Source: Winogradskyella algicola (GTDB lineage: Bacteria > Bacteroidota > Bacteroidia > Flavobacteriales > Flavobacteriaceae). Taken from it: a stretch of 64,000 nt of DNA. Positions 27,318-36,372 of this stretch are shown piece by piece. The position numbers were made by a program, and so were the translations under genes. Location of the stretch: NCBI RefSeq assembly GCF_005869935.1, contig NZ_SZQF01000007.1, forward strand, positions 1 to 64,000, in the 5' to 3' direction. Within the stretch, counting starts at the first letter, position 1; each line of letters begins with the position of its first letter. Under the pieces are notes generated by a model that searched no databases, was not told the origin of the DNA, and saw only the letters and a program-made list of their open reading frames with translations.

Positions 27318-27995
27318 CTAATCGGTTTTAAATGTTGAGTTATCTTGATGTCTACGAATCGCTTTTCTTGATAAAAGAACTCCAATGATTAAAGACACAA
27401 AAGCACCAACAGAGATACCAGGAATAAACCGTATAAAGAGGAAGAAGTCATAAGCGCCATGAAACAATACAGCTAAAAATAAACCAGCCATATTGAGTTT
27501 TATTCTATTGTTTGAAAATTTAGCCAGTCCCATAAAATAACCCATTAGAATTCCAAAAGTTGCATGTGCTGGTACCGCTGTGAATGCCCTAAGAATTGCG
27601 GTTTCGTAGCCACCTTGTAATACATACATGATGTTTTCCGTGCAAGCAAAGCCCATGGATACCATAACCGCATATATAATACCATCGTATGGTTCATTGA
27701 AAGCTTTTTTTGGTTGGGCAAAATACTTTACAATGACATATTTACTAAATTCCTCAGAAAGTGCAACAACCACAAAGGCCTGAATAAATTGTTGCCAAAC
27801 ACTATATTCATCTGTAATAGGAATAAAGCGTCCTGTAATAAGATATAGGATAATTACAATAAGGATACTAACTACAGCACCAAAAAGAAAATTAGCAATT
27901 AAAAGACCAACAGGTTCTTTTTCATATTTATCCTGAAAATAAATGTAAATGATTATGGTAAATATTGGTGCAATAGCACAAAGAATTAAATTCAT
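27318..27995 (-). CDS. PrsW-type glutamic intramembrane protease
   Basis: 225 residues, seven or eight predicted spans. Motifs of the PrsW/CAAX-like glutamic protease clan are clear: EEFSKYVIVK (EExxK), HATFGILMGYFMG and the final LFHGAYDF. PrsW-like enzymes cut membrane-bound anti-sigma factors; the target here is unknown. Start ATG overlaps the stop of the Nudix gene (ATGA), so they are co-translated. Confidence 0.88.
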   Translation of the reverse strand: MNLILCAIAPIFTIIIYIYFQDKYEKEPVGLLIANFLFGAVVSILIVIILYLITGRFIPITDEYSVWQQFIQAFVVVALSEEFSKYVIVKYFAQPKKAFNEPYDGIIYAVMVSMGFACTENIMYVLQGGYETAILRAFTAVPAHATFGILMGYFMGLAKFSNNRIKLNMAGLFLAVLFHGAYDFFLFIRFIPGISVGAFVSLIIGVLLSRKAIRRHQDNSTFKTD

Positions 27996-28549
27996 AGTTC
28001 TAGTTGGGCTTTAATTGCATTTAAGATAAAGCTATAATACGATTTGTTGGTTGGTATAAAGTGATTGTTTGTTTCACTTTGACTTAACAAAGTTTCAAAC
28101 TCATTAAAAGTAACGAGTTTTAGAGCCTCAACCTCATCTTCTTGTGGCTTTAAATCCGTTAGATTCACTTTTAATTCCGCAATATAAACCTGATGAAATT
28201 CATTGTCTTGAATATTACCGTTAGCATAAGAACTTTCATGAAGTTTTGTGCCAATTTTCTTTAAATTATTAGAGTTTAATGATAGACCAAGCTCTTCTTT
28301 GGTTTCTCTAAGAGCAGCTTCAATAAAGGATTCTCCTGCATCTATATGTCCAGCTGCCGAAACATCCCAAAGTAATGGGTGAATTGCCTTTTTATGAGAA
28401 CGTTGTTGTAGAAGAATTTCACCATTTTTAGTGTACAGCCAAAGATGAATGGTGTTGTGATACCAACCATTTTTATGCGCTTCAGATTTAAGAGCAGTTT
28501 TACCTGTTGGCTCACCTGTTGCAGTGACTATGTCTATGTATTCATCCAT
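27992..28549 (-). CDS. Nudix hydrolase, IPP-isomerase-like
   Basis: 185 residues with the Nudix box GHIDAGESFIEAALRETKEELG at about residues 67-88. The N-terminus (IDIVTATGEPTGKTALKSEAHKNGWYH) and loops resemble the isopentenyl-diphosphate isomerase-like and YfcD-type subgroup. Substrate unknown. Overlaps the PrsW-type gene by 4 bp. A terminator lies upstream, so this gene starts its own unit. Confidence 0.85.
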   Translation of the reverse strand: MDEYIDIVTATGEPTGKTALKSEAHKNGWYHNTIHLWLYTKNGEILLQQRSHKKAIHPLLWDVSAAGHIDAGESFIEAALRETKEELGLSLNSNNLKKIGTKLHESSYANGNIQDNEFHQVYIAELKVNLTDLKPQEDEVEALKLVTFNEFETLLSQSETNNHFIPTNKSYYSFILNAIKAQLEL

Positions 28550-28551
28550 AT

Positions 28552-28578
28552 AAAAAAGATTCCCACTTTCGTGGGAAT
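28552..28578 (-). terminator. Terminator of the M42 peptidase gene
   Basis: Minus-strand hairpin with perfect 8-bp arms ATTCCCAC/GTGGGAAT, a GAAA tetraloop and a run of six Ts, just after the M42 peptidase stop and before the Nudix start. Confidence 0.8.
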
Positions 28579-28583
28579 TTTCA

Positions 28584-29672
28584 TTATTTAAAATAACTAA
28601 ACGTTTCTCCGTCTTTAATTTTTAGAAGCGTTTCATAAATGAGTTTTATGACGTTTTCAACATCATCTTTATGAACCATCTCTACCGTTGTGTGCATGTA
28701 ACGCAATGGTAAAGAGATTAGGGCAGAAGCTACACCACCATTACTGTACGCAAAGGCATCGGTATCTGTACCTGTAGCTCTAGATAGTGCAGCACGTTGA
28801 AAAGGTATTTTCTTTTCTTCAGCTGTATCTGTAATTAAATCACGTAATTTCTGTTGTACAGCGGGCGCATATGCAATAACAGGACCATCGCCAATTTTTG
28901 CTAAACCTTGTTTCTTAGGGTCTATCATTGGTGTTGTGGTATCGTGTGTTACGTCGGTAACGATAGCTACATTTGGCTTTATGGTTTCGGTTATCATTTC
29001 TGCACCACGCAGGCCTATTTCTTCTTGGACCGAATTGGTAATGTAAAGTCCAAAAGGTAATTTCTTTTTGTTTTCGTGCAGTAAACGCGCTACTTCAGCA
29101 ATCATAAAACCACCCATTCTATTATCGAGTGCTCTACATACAAATTTGTCTTTGTTAAGAATATGGAATTCATCAGGATACGTAATAACACATCCTACAT
29201 GCACTCCCATTTTTTCAACTTCTTCTTTGTCTTTTGCTCCAATGTCTATGCAAATGTTATCTGGTTTAGGTGGTTCTTCTTTAGATTTATTGCGTGTATG
29301 TATTGCAGGCCAACCGAACACGCCTTTTATAATGCCTTTTTTTGTGTGGATATTCACAACCTTACTTGGTGCAATCTGGTGATCACTACCACCATTTCTT
29401 ATCACATATAATAAGCCATTATCCGAAATATAATTAACGTACCACGAAATTTCATCAGCATGTCCCTCAATTACAACTTTATATTTTGCTTTTGGATTTA
29501 TAACTGCAACAGCAGTACCGTAGGTGTCTGTTATAAACTCATCTACATACGGTTTTAAGTAATCCATCCATATGTTTTGCCCATCCCATTCGTAACCAGT
29601 AGGTGAGGCATTATTTAAGTATTTTTCTAAAAAGTCCATCGACTTTTTGTTGAGTAATTGCTTTTTAGCCAT
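28584..29672 (-). CDS. M42 family metallopeptidase
   Basis: 362 residues. M42 family features: GHADEISWYVNYI (first zinc His and Asp), DNRMGGFM (bridging Asp), QEEIGLRGAEM (catalytic Glu and metal Glu), and a late TDTDAFAY and HTTVEMVH segment. These are cytoplasmic cobalt/zinc aminopeptidases or glucanases of the FrvX group that trim peptides. Its own promoter region faces the DUF4294 gene. Confidence 0.9.
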   Translation of the reverse strand: MAKKQLLNKKSMDFLEKYLNNASPTGYEWDGQNIWMDYLKPYVDEFITDTYGTAVAVINPKAKYKVVIEGHADEISWYVNYISDNGLLYVIRNGGSDHQIAPSKVVNIHTKKGIIKGVFGWPAIHTRNKSKEEPPKPDNICIDIGAKDKEEVEKMGVHVGCVITYPDEFHILNKDKFVCRALDNRMGGFMIAEVARLLHENKKKLPFGLYITNSVQEEIGLRGAEMITETIKPNVAIVTDVTHDTTTPMIDPKKQGLAKIGDGPVIAYAPAVQQKLRDLITDTAEEKKIPFQRAALSRATGTDTDAFAYSNGGVASALISLPLRYMHTTVEMVHKDDVENVIKLIYETLLKIKDGETFSYFK

Positions 29673-29796
29673 TGGTAAAAATTTTCTTTAAAAATAATAA
29701 TATTAATACGATTTTAGGGTTAATAGAAGTAATAATTGTTAATTTTGAATCCCTTAAAATTTGTTCTTTGGAACGGTTTTAGTTGTAGTGTTTAAT

Positions 29797-30486
29797 ATGA
29801 AATATATTACATACATAGCATTGTTATTTTCAACATTTGTTTTTGCTCAGGTTGATCCTGTAGAGCAAGACTCTACGGTTGTGCATTATATGATTATTGA
29901 AGGCGATTCTATTCCTGTTACAGAGGTTGAGTTAGATGAAGTACTGATGCTTCCAAACCTTAACTTTAAAGACAGAAAGGCACGAATTAGATATATTGTT
30001 TTAAGACGAAAAACACACAAGGTTTTTCCGTATGCAAAATTGGCTGCTGAGCGTTTAGAAGCTTTACAACAAAGACTAGATCAGTTAGAGCGTAAGCGAG
30101 ATAAAAAGAAGTATGCCAAGGTTATACAAAAGTATATTGAGGATGAATTTTCGGCTGAATTAAAAAAACTGACCAAAACCGAAGGACAAATTCTCGTAAA
30201 GCTTATTCACAGACAAACAGGTAAAACCACATTTGAACTTATTAAAGAACTACGGAATGGTTGGCGCGCCTTTTGGTTTAACAATACGGCAAGTTTATTT
30301 GATATTTCCTTAAAAAAAGAGTTTGACCCATTAAAGGTTGAGGAAGATTATCTCATTGAAGATATTTTACAAAGAGCCTTTCAAAATGGACAGTTAAACA
30401 AGCAAGATGCAGCCTTTGAAATAGATTATTACGCCTGTGTTAACAAGTGGTCAGAACCTAAAAAGAAATCCAACAAATCTGAATAA
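29797..30486 (+). CDS. DUF4294 family secreted protein
   Basis: 229 residues from the ATG at 29797 (MKYITYIALLFSTFVFAQ, a signal peptide); the frame from 29761 adds an unlikely N-terminus. Contains a central Lys/Arg-rich coiled segment (residues about 85-130) and LIKLIHRQTGKTTFELI, characteristic of the Bacteroidota DUF4294 family. Function unknown; exported. Hemolysin III-like gene follows 3 bp after. Confidence 0.8.
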   Translation: MKYITYIALLFSTFVFAQVDPVEQDSTVVHYMIIEGDSIPVTEVELDEVLMLPNLNFKDRKARIRYIVLRRKTHKVFPYAKLAAERLEALQQRLDQLERKRDKKKYAKVIQKYIEDEFSAELKKLTKTEGQILVKLIHRQTGKTTFELIKELRNGWRAFWFNNTASLFDISLKKEFDPLKVEEDYLIEDILQRAFQNGQLNKQDAAFEIDYYACVNKWSEPKKKSNKSE

Positions 30487-30489
30487 TCA

Positions 30490-31119
30490 ATGCGTACACA
30501 AACCAAACTAGAAGAACAATTAAATGCTTGGTCTCATGGTATTGGTGCTGCTTTAGGAATTGCTGCCTTGGTGTTGCTTATTGTTTTTTCTGACAATGAA
30601 GCTAAGCCTTGGAGTCTATTTAGTGTTATTGTTTATGGTATTTCTATTATCATTTTATTTATGGCTTCAACCTTATACCATGCTGTAAAAGGGGAGAAGC
30701 GCAAACATAGTTTTAGGATTGTAGACCATATAAGTATCTATCTACTCATTGCCGGAACCTATACTCCTGTACTTTTAATTACACTTAGAGAAAGTAATGG
30801 CTGGCCACTATTTTGGGTAGTTTGGGGAATAGCCGCTTTTGGATTAATATTAAAACTCTTTTTTACTGGTAGGTTTGAAGTGTTTTCTACACTACTATAT
30901 TTGGTTATGGGATGGCTGATTATTTTCGATTTTTCTAACTTATCGGATGCTATTGGCTCAACAGGTGTTTTATGGTTATTTGCAGGCGGCTTATCTTACA
31001 CTGTTGGTATTGTTTTTTACGCTATACAGCGTATACCATACAACCATGTTATTTGGCACCTATTTGTATTATGCGGAGCTATTTGCCATTTTTTTATGAT
31101 TTTTAATCATGTGATATAA
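30490..31119 (+). CDS. Hemolysin III/PAQR family membrane protein
   Basis: 209 residues, seven predicted spans. Conserved LYHAVKGEKR (first His), VDHISIYLLIAGTYTPVLL and the closing WHLFVLCGAICHFF carry the metal-binding histidines of the YqfA/PAQR family. Start ATG lies 3 bp after the DUF4294 stop. Confidence 0.88.
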   Translation: MRTQTKLEEQLNAWSHGIGAALGIAALVLLIVFSDNEAKPWSLFSVIVYGISIIILFMASTLYHAVKGEKRKHSFRIVDHISIYLLIAGTYTPVLLITLRESNGWPLFWVVWGIAAFGLILKLFFTGRFEVFSTLLYLVMGWLIIFDFSNLSDAIGSTGVLWLFAGGLSYTVGIVFYAIQRIPYNHVIWHLFVLCGAICHFFMIFNHVI

Positions 31120-31128
31120 AATTAATTT

Positions 31129-31443
31129 TTAGCTGCCTATCTGATCAATCTCATCAACGGGTAAATTCTTCTCCCAAGTTTTATCTAAATATTTATAGAG
31201 TAAATAACAACTTAATATGCCAAACGGTAACATCATAACACCAAGAAGAGTATCGTCAATAGAATCTATGGCTCCTGGCGAAACAAGCTCTAATATTATT
31301 CCTATGGCAAAACTGAATATAATGATGCCAGCATAATATGTTACAATACCAATAATGGCAAATATCCATTTATTTTTGTTGTATTCTTCCGCTAATTTGT
31401 AAAAGTATTTGCCTATCCAGTAGAGTAATAAGAGTCCTAACAT
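31129..31443 (-). CDS. Small membrane protein of unknown function
   Basis: 104 residues, three predicted spans with a short charged C-terminus. No family recognised. First (3'-most) gene of the run of small minus-strand genes that extends to 37.4 kb. Stop lies 10 bp from that of hemolysin III. Confidence 0.5.
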   Translation of the reverse strand: MLGLLLLYWIGKYFYKLAEEYNKNKWIFAIIGIVTYYAGIIIFSFAIGIILELVSPGAIDSIDDTLLGVMMLPFGILSCYLLYKYLDKTWEKNLPVDEIDQIGS

Positions 31444-31600
31444 TATAAGTTTTAATTATGTTGTGAGAGCAATATAGGATTAAAAATCTCAAAACGTGAA
31501 GTTTACTTTTTTGAAAAAAATATGAACTTAAAAAAAACAGAACATTTGCTGAAGTCTTATTATAAATTCAGCAGCAATGAATTATAACCTTCGTTAGTTT
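31444..31600 (-). repeat. Cassette-like spacer A (type 3)
   Basis: After the stop of the lipoprotein gene at 31601 the minus strand reads ACTAACGAAGGTTATAATTC and continues ATTGCTGCT; the same arrangement occurs after the stop at 35884 (AACAATGGCTATAATTCATT). The middle holds a CTGCTGAATTTATAA/GCAGC-type imperfect hairpin. No gene. Confidence 0.45.
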
Positions 31601-32266
31601 TTATCCATTTATTTTTTCTGAATTGGGTAAAAACGTTACCAAATTAAATATTCTTTCAAAATATTCAGGCTGTTTGTCATAAACCATTTTAGGCACATGC
31701 GCAGTTAATGTATAAATAAAATCGTCCTTGTAAATTTGGTGACTAATTACATGATTTATGTATTCTAAGTCAGCACTGCGTACGAGAAAATCGTAGGAAT
31801 ATTTGGTTGAAACAATATTTCTTATGTAACTTTTTTTTGCGCTGTAATTTTGAATTTTGGTGTTAAACTGGGTCTGAACAACATTTCTTAGCTCCGCATC
31901 CTGCTTAGTTTTGTTATTGATATAAAATTCCCAAGCATTTTGAGAAGTTTTAGATTTTGGTTCTACTACAACTATAGAAAATGTAAGCGCAAGCTCCGGG
32001 TCATTTCCTCTAAAGATACTATGCTTTGCAGTACCATAATCGACTTTCCAATTGTCAGGTGCGTCAATCGAAATCAGATATTTATAGTTTGAATAAATAT
32101 TTGTAGAAGGGTCAAAATCCTCCGAATGTTCAGATATTTTTCCTTTACTTTTTTGTTCCTTGTAGGATTCTTTTAAATATTTCTCTTCTTTTGTTTGCTT
32201 TTTATTCTCTTTGCATGAAAATAAAATGACAAAAACGGTCAGTATGGTTGATAGGTTTATTCTCAA
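31601..32266 (-). CDS. Lipoprotein of unknown function
   Basis: 221 residues. Lipoprotein signal ending in ILFSC, then a Lys-rich linker and a soluble domain from about residue 60 with alternating strands (YLISIDAPDNWKVDYG), of the PsbP/PsbP-like or SMI-type look, not assigned. The start is a TTG inside a TTGA overlap with the stop of the gene at 32263; no ATG fits before the signal peptide. Part of the run of small genes. Confidence 0.5.
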   Translation of the reverse strand: MRINLSTILTVFVILFSCKENKKQTKEEKYLKESYKEQKSKGKISEHSEDFDPSTNIYSNYKYLISIDAPDNWKVDYGTAKHSIFRGNDPELALTFSIVVVEPKSKTSQNAWEFYINNKTKQDAELRNVVQTQFNTKIQNYSAKKSYIRNIVSTKYSYDFLVRSADLEYINHVISHQIYKDDFIYTLTAHVPKMVYDKQPEYFERIFNLVTFLPNSEKING

Positions 32267-32466
32267 TTTTTTTTCTGTTTTTTCTTAAAAATAGGATACA
32301 TTAGAATTAAACCTACAATAATTCCGCCAAAACTCTTCGTGTTTTCAATTGGTCTATCTACTAGACCTAAGAGATTGGCTAATGCAAATACTATAAATAG
32401 TAATCCGATTATTGATATAATTAAGCTCGGAATCGGTTTTTGTGTCCAATGTTTTTTGTTCTCCAT
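32263..32466 (-). CDS. Tiny membrane protein
   Basis: 67 residues with two hydrophobic spans and a Lys-rich C-terminus. No family recognised. Its stop overlaps the TTG start of the lipoprotein gene, so the two make one unit. Confidence 0.5.
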   Translation of the reverse strand: MENKKHWTQKPIPSLIISIIGLLFIVFALANLLGLVDRPIENTKSFGGIIVGLILMYPIFKKKQKKN

Positions 32467-32617
32467 AGTTTGGGTCTAAATTTATTGTGATTTTGTGTAA
32501 GTTGGTTGATAGTTAAGCAACGAATTTAGCAAATACAAACCGAATAGAAAATTCGGAAGAATTTTTGAAGGTAGGCTAGAATGAACAATTACTTACAACC
32601 TTTGATGTAGTTGGTTT
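32467..32617 (-). repeat. Cassette-like spacer B (type 2)
   Basis: Downstream of the stop at 32618 the minus strand shows GGTTGTAAGTAATTG, later GCTTAACTATCAACC, which form an imperfect hairpin, then CAACTTACAC before the next gene. The first part closely resembles spacer H at 36970-37094 (GGCTATAAGTAATTGC). No gene. Confidence 0.45.
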
Positions 32618-33073
32618 TTATTCGTGATACGTCATGGTTCTCACTTGTTTTTGGTTCAAAGTATCATTCTTAAACATTTTTCTTTCCGTCCAATTACCTT
32701 GCTCATCGAATCTAATATACTCGTAAGTTCTAATGCTATACCGTTTGCCTTTAGAATTTTCATAAAACCCTTTAATTTCAAGGTTTTGATTGTTAAAAAA
32801 TAAGCTATCTAAACCACGATATTCTCCTTTTCCATTTTGATATGTTTTGAGTACGGGATTCCCATTATTATCTGTTGTGATTGTAGACTTCCATGAAATT
32901 TGGTTTTCAGTATTCAGTGAAGCTTCGACCTTTAATCCATCTGAATTTACATAAACTGTGTCTCTACTTGGTTCGGTATCGCCTTGTTCATAGTATTCAG
33001 CTCCGATAAGTTCCTTGCTTTCATCATATTTTCTATAAAATCTTAATATTGTGTCTTTTTTTCTCCAATCCAA
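32618..33073 (-). pseudogene. 3' part of a frameshifted lipoprotein gene
   Basis: Reads as 151 codons but has no good start (TTG at 33073, inside the preceding frame). Peptide has repeated YD-like strands (TYEYIRFDEQGNWTERKMF, YYEQGDTEPSRD), as in Bacteroidota proteins with sugar-binding or MORN-like antitoxin-style strands. The reading frame continues the lipoprotein encoded at 33043-33288 if one A is added at the A7 run 33056-33062. So the two make one broken gene of about 220 codons. Confidence 0.55.
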
Positions 33074-33288
33074 TAAACGTCAATTGAGTTACCATCCTTA
33101 TCGAAATTCTCGATAGTTCCACCACTGAATAGTATTGAATCATTTCTCAAATCAAAATTCTCTTCCTTGATTTTTGCAATTTTAAGTTCAGACTTTTCAT
33201 TGATTTTATAATTTTCTTCTTTTTTGGTTTCGTTCTTACAGGATAATGCAAAAACTGTAATTATAAATAGTAACAATAATCTTTTCAT
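33043..33288 (-). CDS. 5' part of a frameshifted lipoprotein gene
   Basis: 81 residues. Lipoprotein signal MKRLLLLFIITVFALSC, then Lys-rich linker and first strands (GGTIENFDKDGNSIDVYW). The frame ends soon after a run of seven T (A7 in the gene) at 33056-33062. Adding one A would read on into the 32618-33073 frame (EKKDTILRFYRKYDE). Sequencing error, a recent mutation or slippage-based phase variation are all possible. Confidence 0.6.
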   Translation of the reverse strand: MKRLLLLFIITVFALSCKNETKKEENYKINEKSELKIAKIKEENFDLRNDSILFSGGTIENFDKDGNSIDVYWIGEKKTQY

Positions 33289-33474
33289 AGAATGTTTTTT
33301 AAGTTGCGTAGAAGTGTTTTATGTAAGTGTCAGTTAAAGATAATTTTAAGATTAAATTTGGTTAAGCACTGACCTTCGGAATTCTCAGTGGATTTGTTTA
33401 AGCCTACCCTGAGCGAAGTCGAAGGGTAGTCGAAACCGCCGTAATTGCGGTTATACATTGTTAGCAACCGGTTT
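33289..33474 (-). repeat. Cassette-like spacer C (type 1)
   Basis: After the stop at 33475 the minus strand reads GCTAACAATGTATAACCGC and then ATTACGGCGGTTTCG, matching spacers D, E and G. The middle is a hairpin with arms CTACCCT (33404-33410) and AGGGTAG (33423-33429) around a GAGCGAAGTCGA loop, a common flavobacterial repeat. No gene. Confidence 0.5.
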
Positions 33475-34362
33475 TTATTCTATTCCGTATTTTTTTATTA
33501 TTTCATTTCGAGTTTTTTCATCGGCATTTTTAACTCCGATTTGAGAACCGAAAATTTGATAATCATATTTTTGGGTGTATATTCTATCTATTAACATTTT
33601 AAATGGTGTTTTATTTAATTCTTTGTCTTGAACAGCTTTTTGAATTATTGGTAAATATCTTTCCATCATTTCAAGATTCGAATGTTGAATAACACTCCAC
33701 ATTACAAACTCAAATTTTTCACCAACTAGCGATTTTCCTATATATTGATCGTATTTATGAAATAATGAGTCGATGAGCTTTTGATTATGTCTGTCTAATT
33801 CAGGTTGTTTGGTTTCATATGTTTGTTCGTCAGAACTTCTAAACTTTTGGTCATTAATATTGATAATATTAATAAGTTTTACTAACTCTTTATTTAGCTT
33901 GTTGTCTGTAATATATTCCTCAATATTTAGTTCTGTATCATCCTCTTGATCTCTATTACACGATTTGTAATATTGGTTGTATAATTTAGGGATTTTATTG
34001 TCAAATTTAACTTTGTCTTTAAAAGAGGTAATGTATTTACAACCTCCTTCAGAATTAGCCAATTTTATAAATACTAATTTCAAAGTTTCAATGTTTTCTT
34101 GAAGCTTGTCAAAGGCTGAAATAATATTCCAATAATGAGCTACATTGTAATTTCCACTTTTTTCTTTTATTGATTTCTTTGTTTCTTTAATCACAAATTG
34201 CGCCCACTTAAAATCTTTTTCTGATACGTCGTTTTTTTGAATTGGATTGTACTCTAAGAACTCAATTTCAAAGTTGTCTGCATTAAACGATGCTTCATTA
34301 GACTGTGCGTTGTAAATTTTGAAAGATAAAAATAGTATTATAAATAAGTATGTTTTTTTCAT
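33475..34362 (-). CDS. Secreted protein of unknown function
   Basis: 295 residues from the ATG at 34362 (MKKTYLFIILFLSFKIYNAQ, signal peptide); the frame reaches 34464 but that stretch is within the spacer-like DNA. Helix-rich, with Lys/Glu repeats, a GGCKYITSFKDK segment, and no family I recognise. Exported, probably periplasmic. One unit of the run of small genes. Confidence 0.6.
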   Translation of the reverse strand: MKKTYLFIILFLSFKIYNAQSNEASFNADNFEIEFLEYNPIQKNDVSEKDFKWAQFVIKETKKSIKEKSGNYNVAHYWNIISAFDKLQENIETLKLVFIKLANSEGGCKYITSFKDKVKFDNKIPKLYNQYYKSCNRDQEDDTELNIEEYITDNKLNKELVKLINIININDQKFRSSDEQTYETKQPELDRHNQKLIDSLFHKYDQYIGKSLVGEKFEFVMWSVIQHSNLEMMERYLPIIQKAVQDKELNKTPFKMLIDRIYTQKYDYQIFGSQIGVKNADEKTRNEIIKKYGIE

Positions 34363-34534
34363 GTAAGCGAGTTTTCTTAGTTTGTTGCCAAAGCTTCTTA
34401 AAACCGTTAGTTCTAGGATTAAAGTTAACGATTTTCGGTTTAGCAATATTGTTAGCAATTCCAATTGGATTCGCTCGAGCCAGCCCTGACCATAGTCAGA
34501 GGTAGTTGAATCCGAATATTGAGTTTACATATTG
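34363..34534 (-). repeat. Cassette-like spacer D (type 1)
   Basis: After the stop at 34535 the minus strand starts AACTAACAATATG; near the next gene it has AACTAACGGTTTTAAG. Its 28-bp block at 34413-34441 (plus GGATTAAAGTTAACGATTTT) is almost identical to one in spacer E at 35125-35152. Contains hairpin GGATTCGCTCGAG...TTGAATCC. No gene. Confidence 0.5.
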
Positions 34535-35086
34535 TTAGTTACTGGCTGTTTTCGATTCTATCTTATGTCCGATTTCAATAAAATATTCACGCATTAATTC
34601 GTAAGTTTTGAAATCAGCGTTGATGTGATTAAATAATTCAGTTACCATATATTCACAACTCAAACAAATATTCAATTGTTTAATTAAAATTCCATTTTTG
34701 TTGTAAAATAATATTGCATCTCTATAAATTGGTGCGCACATCCAATTTGGAACATCATTTATTTCCGTTTTCAGAATGTCAATCAGTTTTTTTGATCTAG
34801 AATCCGTCTTTTCAATTCGGTTAATCTTTTCTGATGAAAAATGGAATTGTCCTTTCTTGTTGATAATAACTTGAACAATATTCAATAATTGGTCTAATTC
34901 AGACAGTCTATTTTTTTGCTTTTCGTTTAGGTCAGTTTTGGATTTCAGATTATTAAATTCCGATTCCAGTGTTTCGATTTTCTTTTCAAATTTTAGTCCT
35001 CGTTGAAGTGAATAAGTTTCAAAGTATTCAAAGTCTAAATTTTCAATAAATTCTGAGGAATTTTTATACGTATACTTCGGTTTCAT
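34535..35086 (-). CDS. Unknown soluble protein
   Basis: 183 residues, hydrophilic; residues 20-75 form a likely coiled coil (Leu/Lys/Glu heptads), and the C-terminal half has DVPNWMCAPIYRDAILFYNK and CLSCEYMV, suggestive of a CxxC metal site. No signal peptide and no recognised family. Stands alone in its cassette-like unit. Confidence 0.55.
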   Translation of the reverse strand: MKPKYTYKNSSEFIENLDFEYFETYSLQRGLKFEKKIETLESEFNNLKSKTDLNEKQKNRLSELDQLLNIVQVIINKKGQFHFSSEKINRIEKTDSRSKKLIDILKTEINDVPNWMCAPIYRDAILFYNKNGILIKQLNICLSCEYMVTELFNHINADFKTYELMREYFIEIGHKIESKTASN

Positions 35087-35292
35087 TCGTTTGTGGCCAA
35101 CAGCTTTGTATAACCGTCAGTTACGGGATTAAAGTTAATAATTTTCGGTTTAGGACTGACGTTAGCAAACCTTTAGGTTCGACGTAGCCAACTACGAGTG
35201 GATTCGCTTGAGAGTGCCCAGAGCGTAGTAGAAGGATAGCTGAATCCGCTAAAATTTGCGATTATACATTGTTACGTGCTGGCTTTTTTTAT
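35087..35292 (-). repeat. Cassette-like spacer E (type 1)
   Basis: Minus strand after the 35293 stop: CACGTAACAATGTATAATCG, and upstream of the next gene GACGGTTATACAAAGCTGTT; GTATAA(C/T)CG pairs with CGGTTATAC. Inside are hairpins ACGTCAGT/ACTGACG and GGATTCAGC/AAGCGAATCC. The 35125-35152 block repeats that of spacer D. No gene. Confidence 0.5.
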
Positions 35293-35814
35293 TTAAAAGT
35301 TATCTATAAATTCCGTAAACTTTATTTTCCTTAATTCAACATTTGTAATTTCATTTCCTCTTGGTTCTGAATCATTACAAACATTATGTTCAGAGGTGTT
35401 GAATGTTTCAAAAAATAAGTCTTTTAAATCTTTATTAAATTTAAATATAATATTTCGACTTTCTCGATGACACATTCCACCATAATAAGAAATTGTAAGT
35501 TCACCATTTTTAATTTCTATTTCTGGTAACAGATTATACATTTCAATATAAGTATCCGTAAGATTATCGTTCACAATTTTTTTGGATATATTTCCTTTCG
35601 AGTTTGTGATAAAAACAATTATTTGTCCTTTTTCACTATCGCTTTTAGATGAAACAATTGCAAAATCAGAAATTCCATCAAGATTTATGTCACCTTTTGA
35701 TTCGTGTATAATATTATATTTTTCTTTTTCATTTTGTAAAGGTTTTAGCGATTTGCAACTTGTTAATAACACTGTCAAAAGCGTTAAAGTGAGAACTGTT
35801 CTTTTATTTTTCAT
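35293..35814 (-). CDS. Lipoprotein with VCBS/FG-GAP-like repeat
   Basis: 173 residues. Lipoprotein signal ending LLTSC, then GDINLDGISDFAIVSSK, a calcium-loop D-x-N-x-D-G motif as found in FG-GAP/VCBS propeller repeats. Remainder is beta-rich with one CHRES segment. Probably outer-membrane or periplasmic lipoprotein of unknown role. Confidence 0.6.
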   Translation of the reverse strand: MKNKRTVLTLTLLTVLLTSCKSLKPLQNEKEKYNIIHESKGDINLDGISDFAIVSSKSDSEKGQIIVFITNSKGNISKKIVNDNLTDTYIEMYNLLPEIEIKNGELTISYYGGMCHRESRNIIFKFNKDLKDLFFETFNTSEHNVCNDSEPRGNEITNVELRKIKFTEFIDNF

Positions 35815-35883
35815 TTTCGATTGTAGAAATCAAGCCATTTAAAGTTAAGCTAATTTTTGGAATATGCGATTAGTTGCAATGAA
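35815..35883 (-). repeat. Cassette-like spacer F (type 3, short)
   Basis: Minus strand after the 35884 stop: AACAATGGCTATAATTCATT, a close match to spacer A. Only 69 bp, the shortest of the set. Confidence 0.45.
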
Positions 35884-36372
35884 TTATAGCCATTGTTGTG
35901 TCCTGTTCTTTTTATTCAATGTTACGGTTTTCCACAAAATGATGATTCCGACTGATAATATTATTAAACCACCAATTAGAAAAGCAATTCCATATCCTTC
36001 GGCAAAAAATCCACAAAAGTAATTAAGGTATCTGTTCATAATACTAGATGAATAAATCCCAGTTGCAGAAATTGCAAAAGTCAGAATTAGAACTATTATT
36101 GAGTTTATAATTCCAAATTTATATTTCCAGTTTAATATTCCAATTATTAATATTCCGATTATTAGACTTATAATAGTCCAATATATTTGATTTACTAGAA
36201 ATTCTGGTCCAGATAAATTGGTCAAAGAGTCAAATTTTCCCCAATCCTTATTTAATAAAGCATCAAATTCTTTCCCATTGTATGCAACGTAAAATCTTTT
36301 GATTCCGCTTACAATGAAAATCAAAGCCAAACATTCTAGTAAAATAAGTTTCAAGTTAAAATTCTTTGTCAT
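35884..36372 (-). CDS. Membrane protein of unknown function
   Basis: 162 residues with four predicted spans and a Lys/Arg tail. No family recognised. Isolated unit between two spacers. Confidence 0.5.
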   Translation of the reverse strand: MTKNFNLKLILLECLALIFIVSGIKRFYVAYNGKEFDALLNKDWGKFDSLTNLSGPEFLVNQIYWTIISLIIGILIIGILNWKYKFGIINSIIVLILTFAISATGIYSSSIMNRYLNYFCGFFAEGYGIAFLIGGLIILSVGIIILWKTVTLNKKNRTQQWL

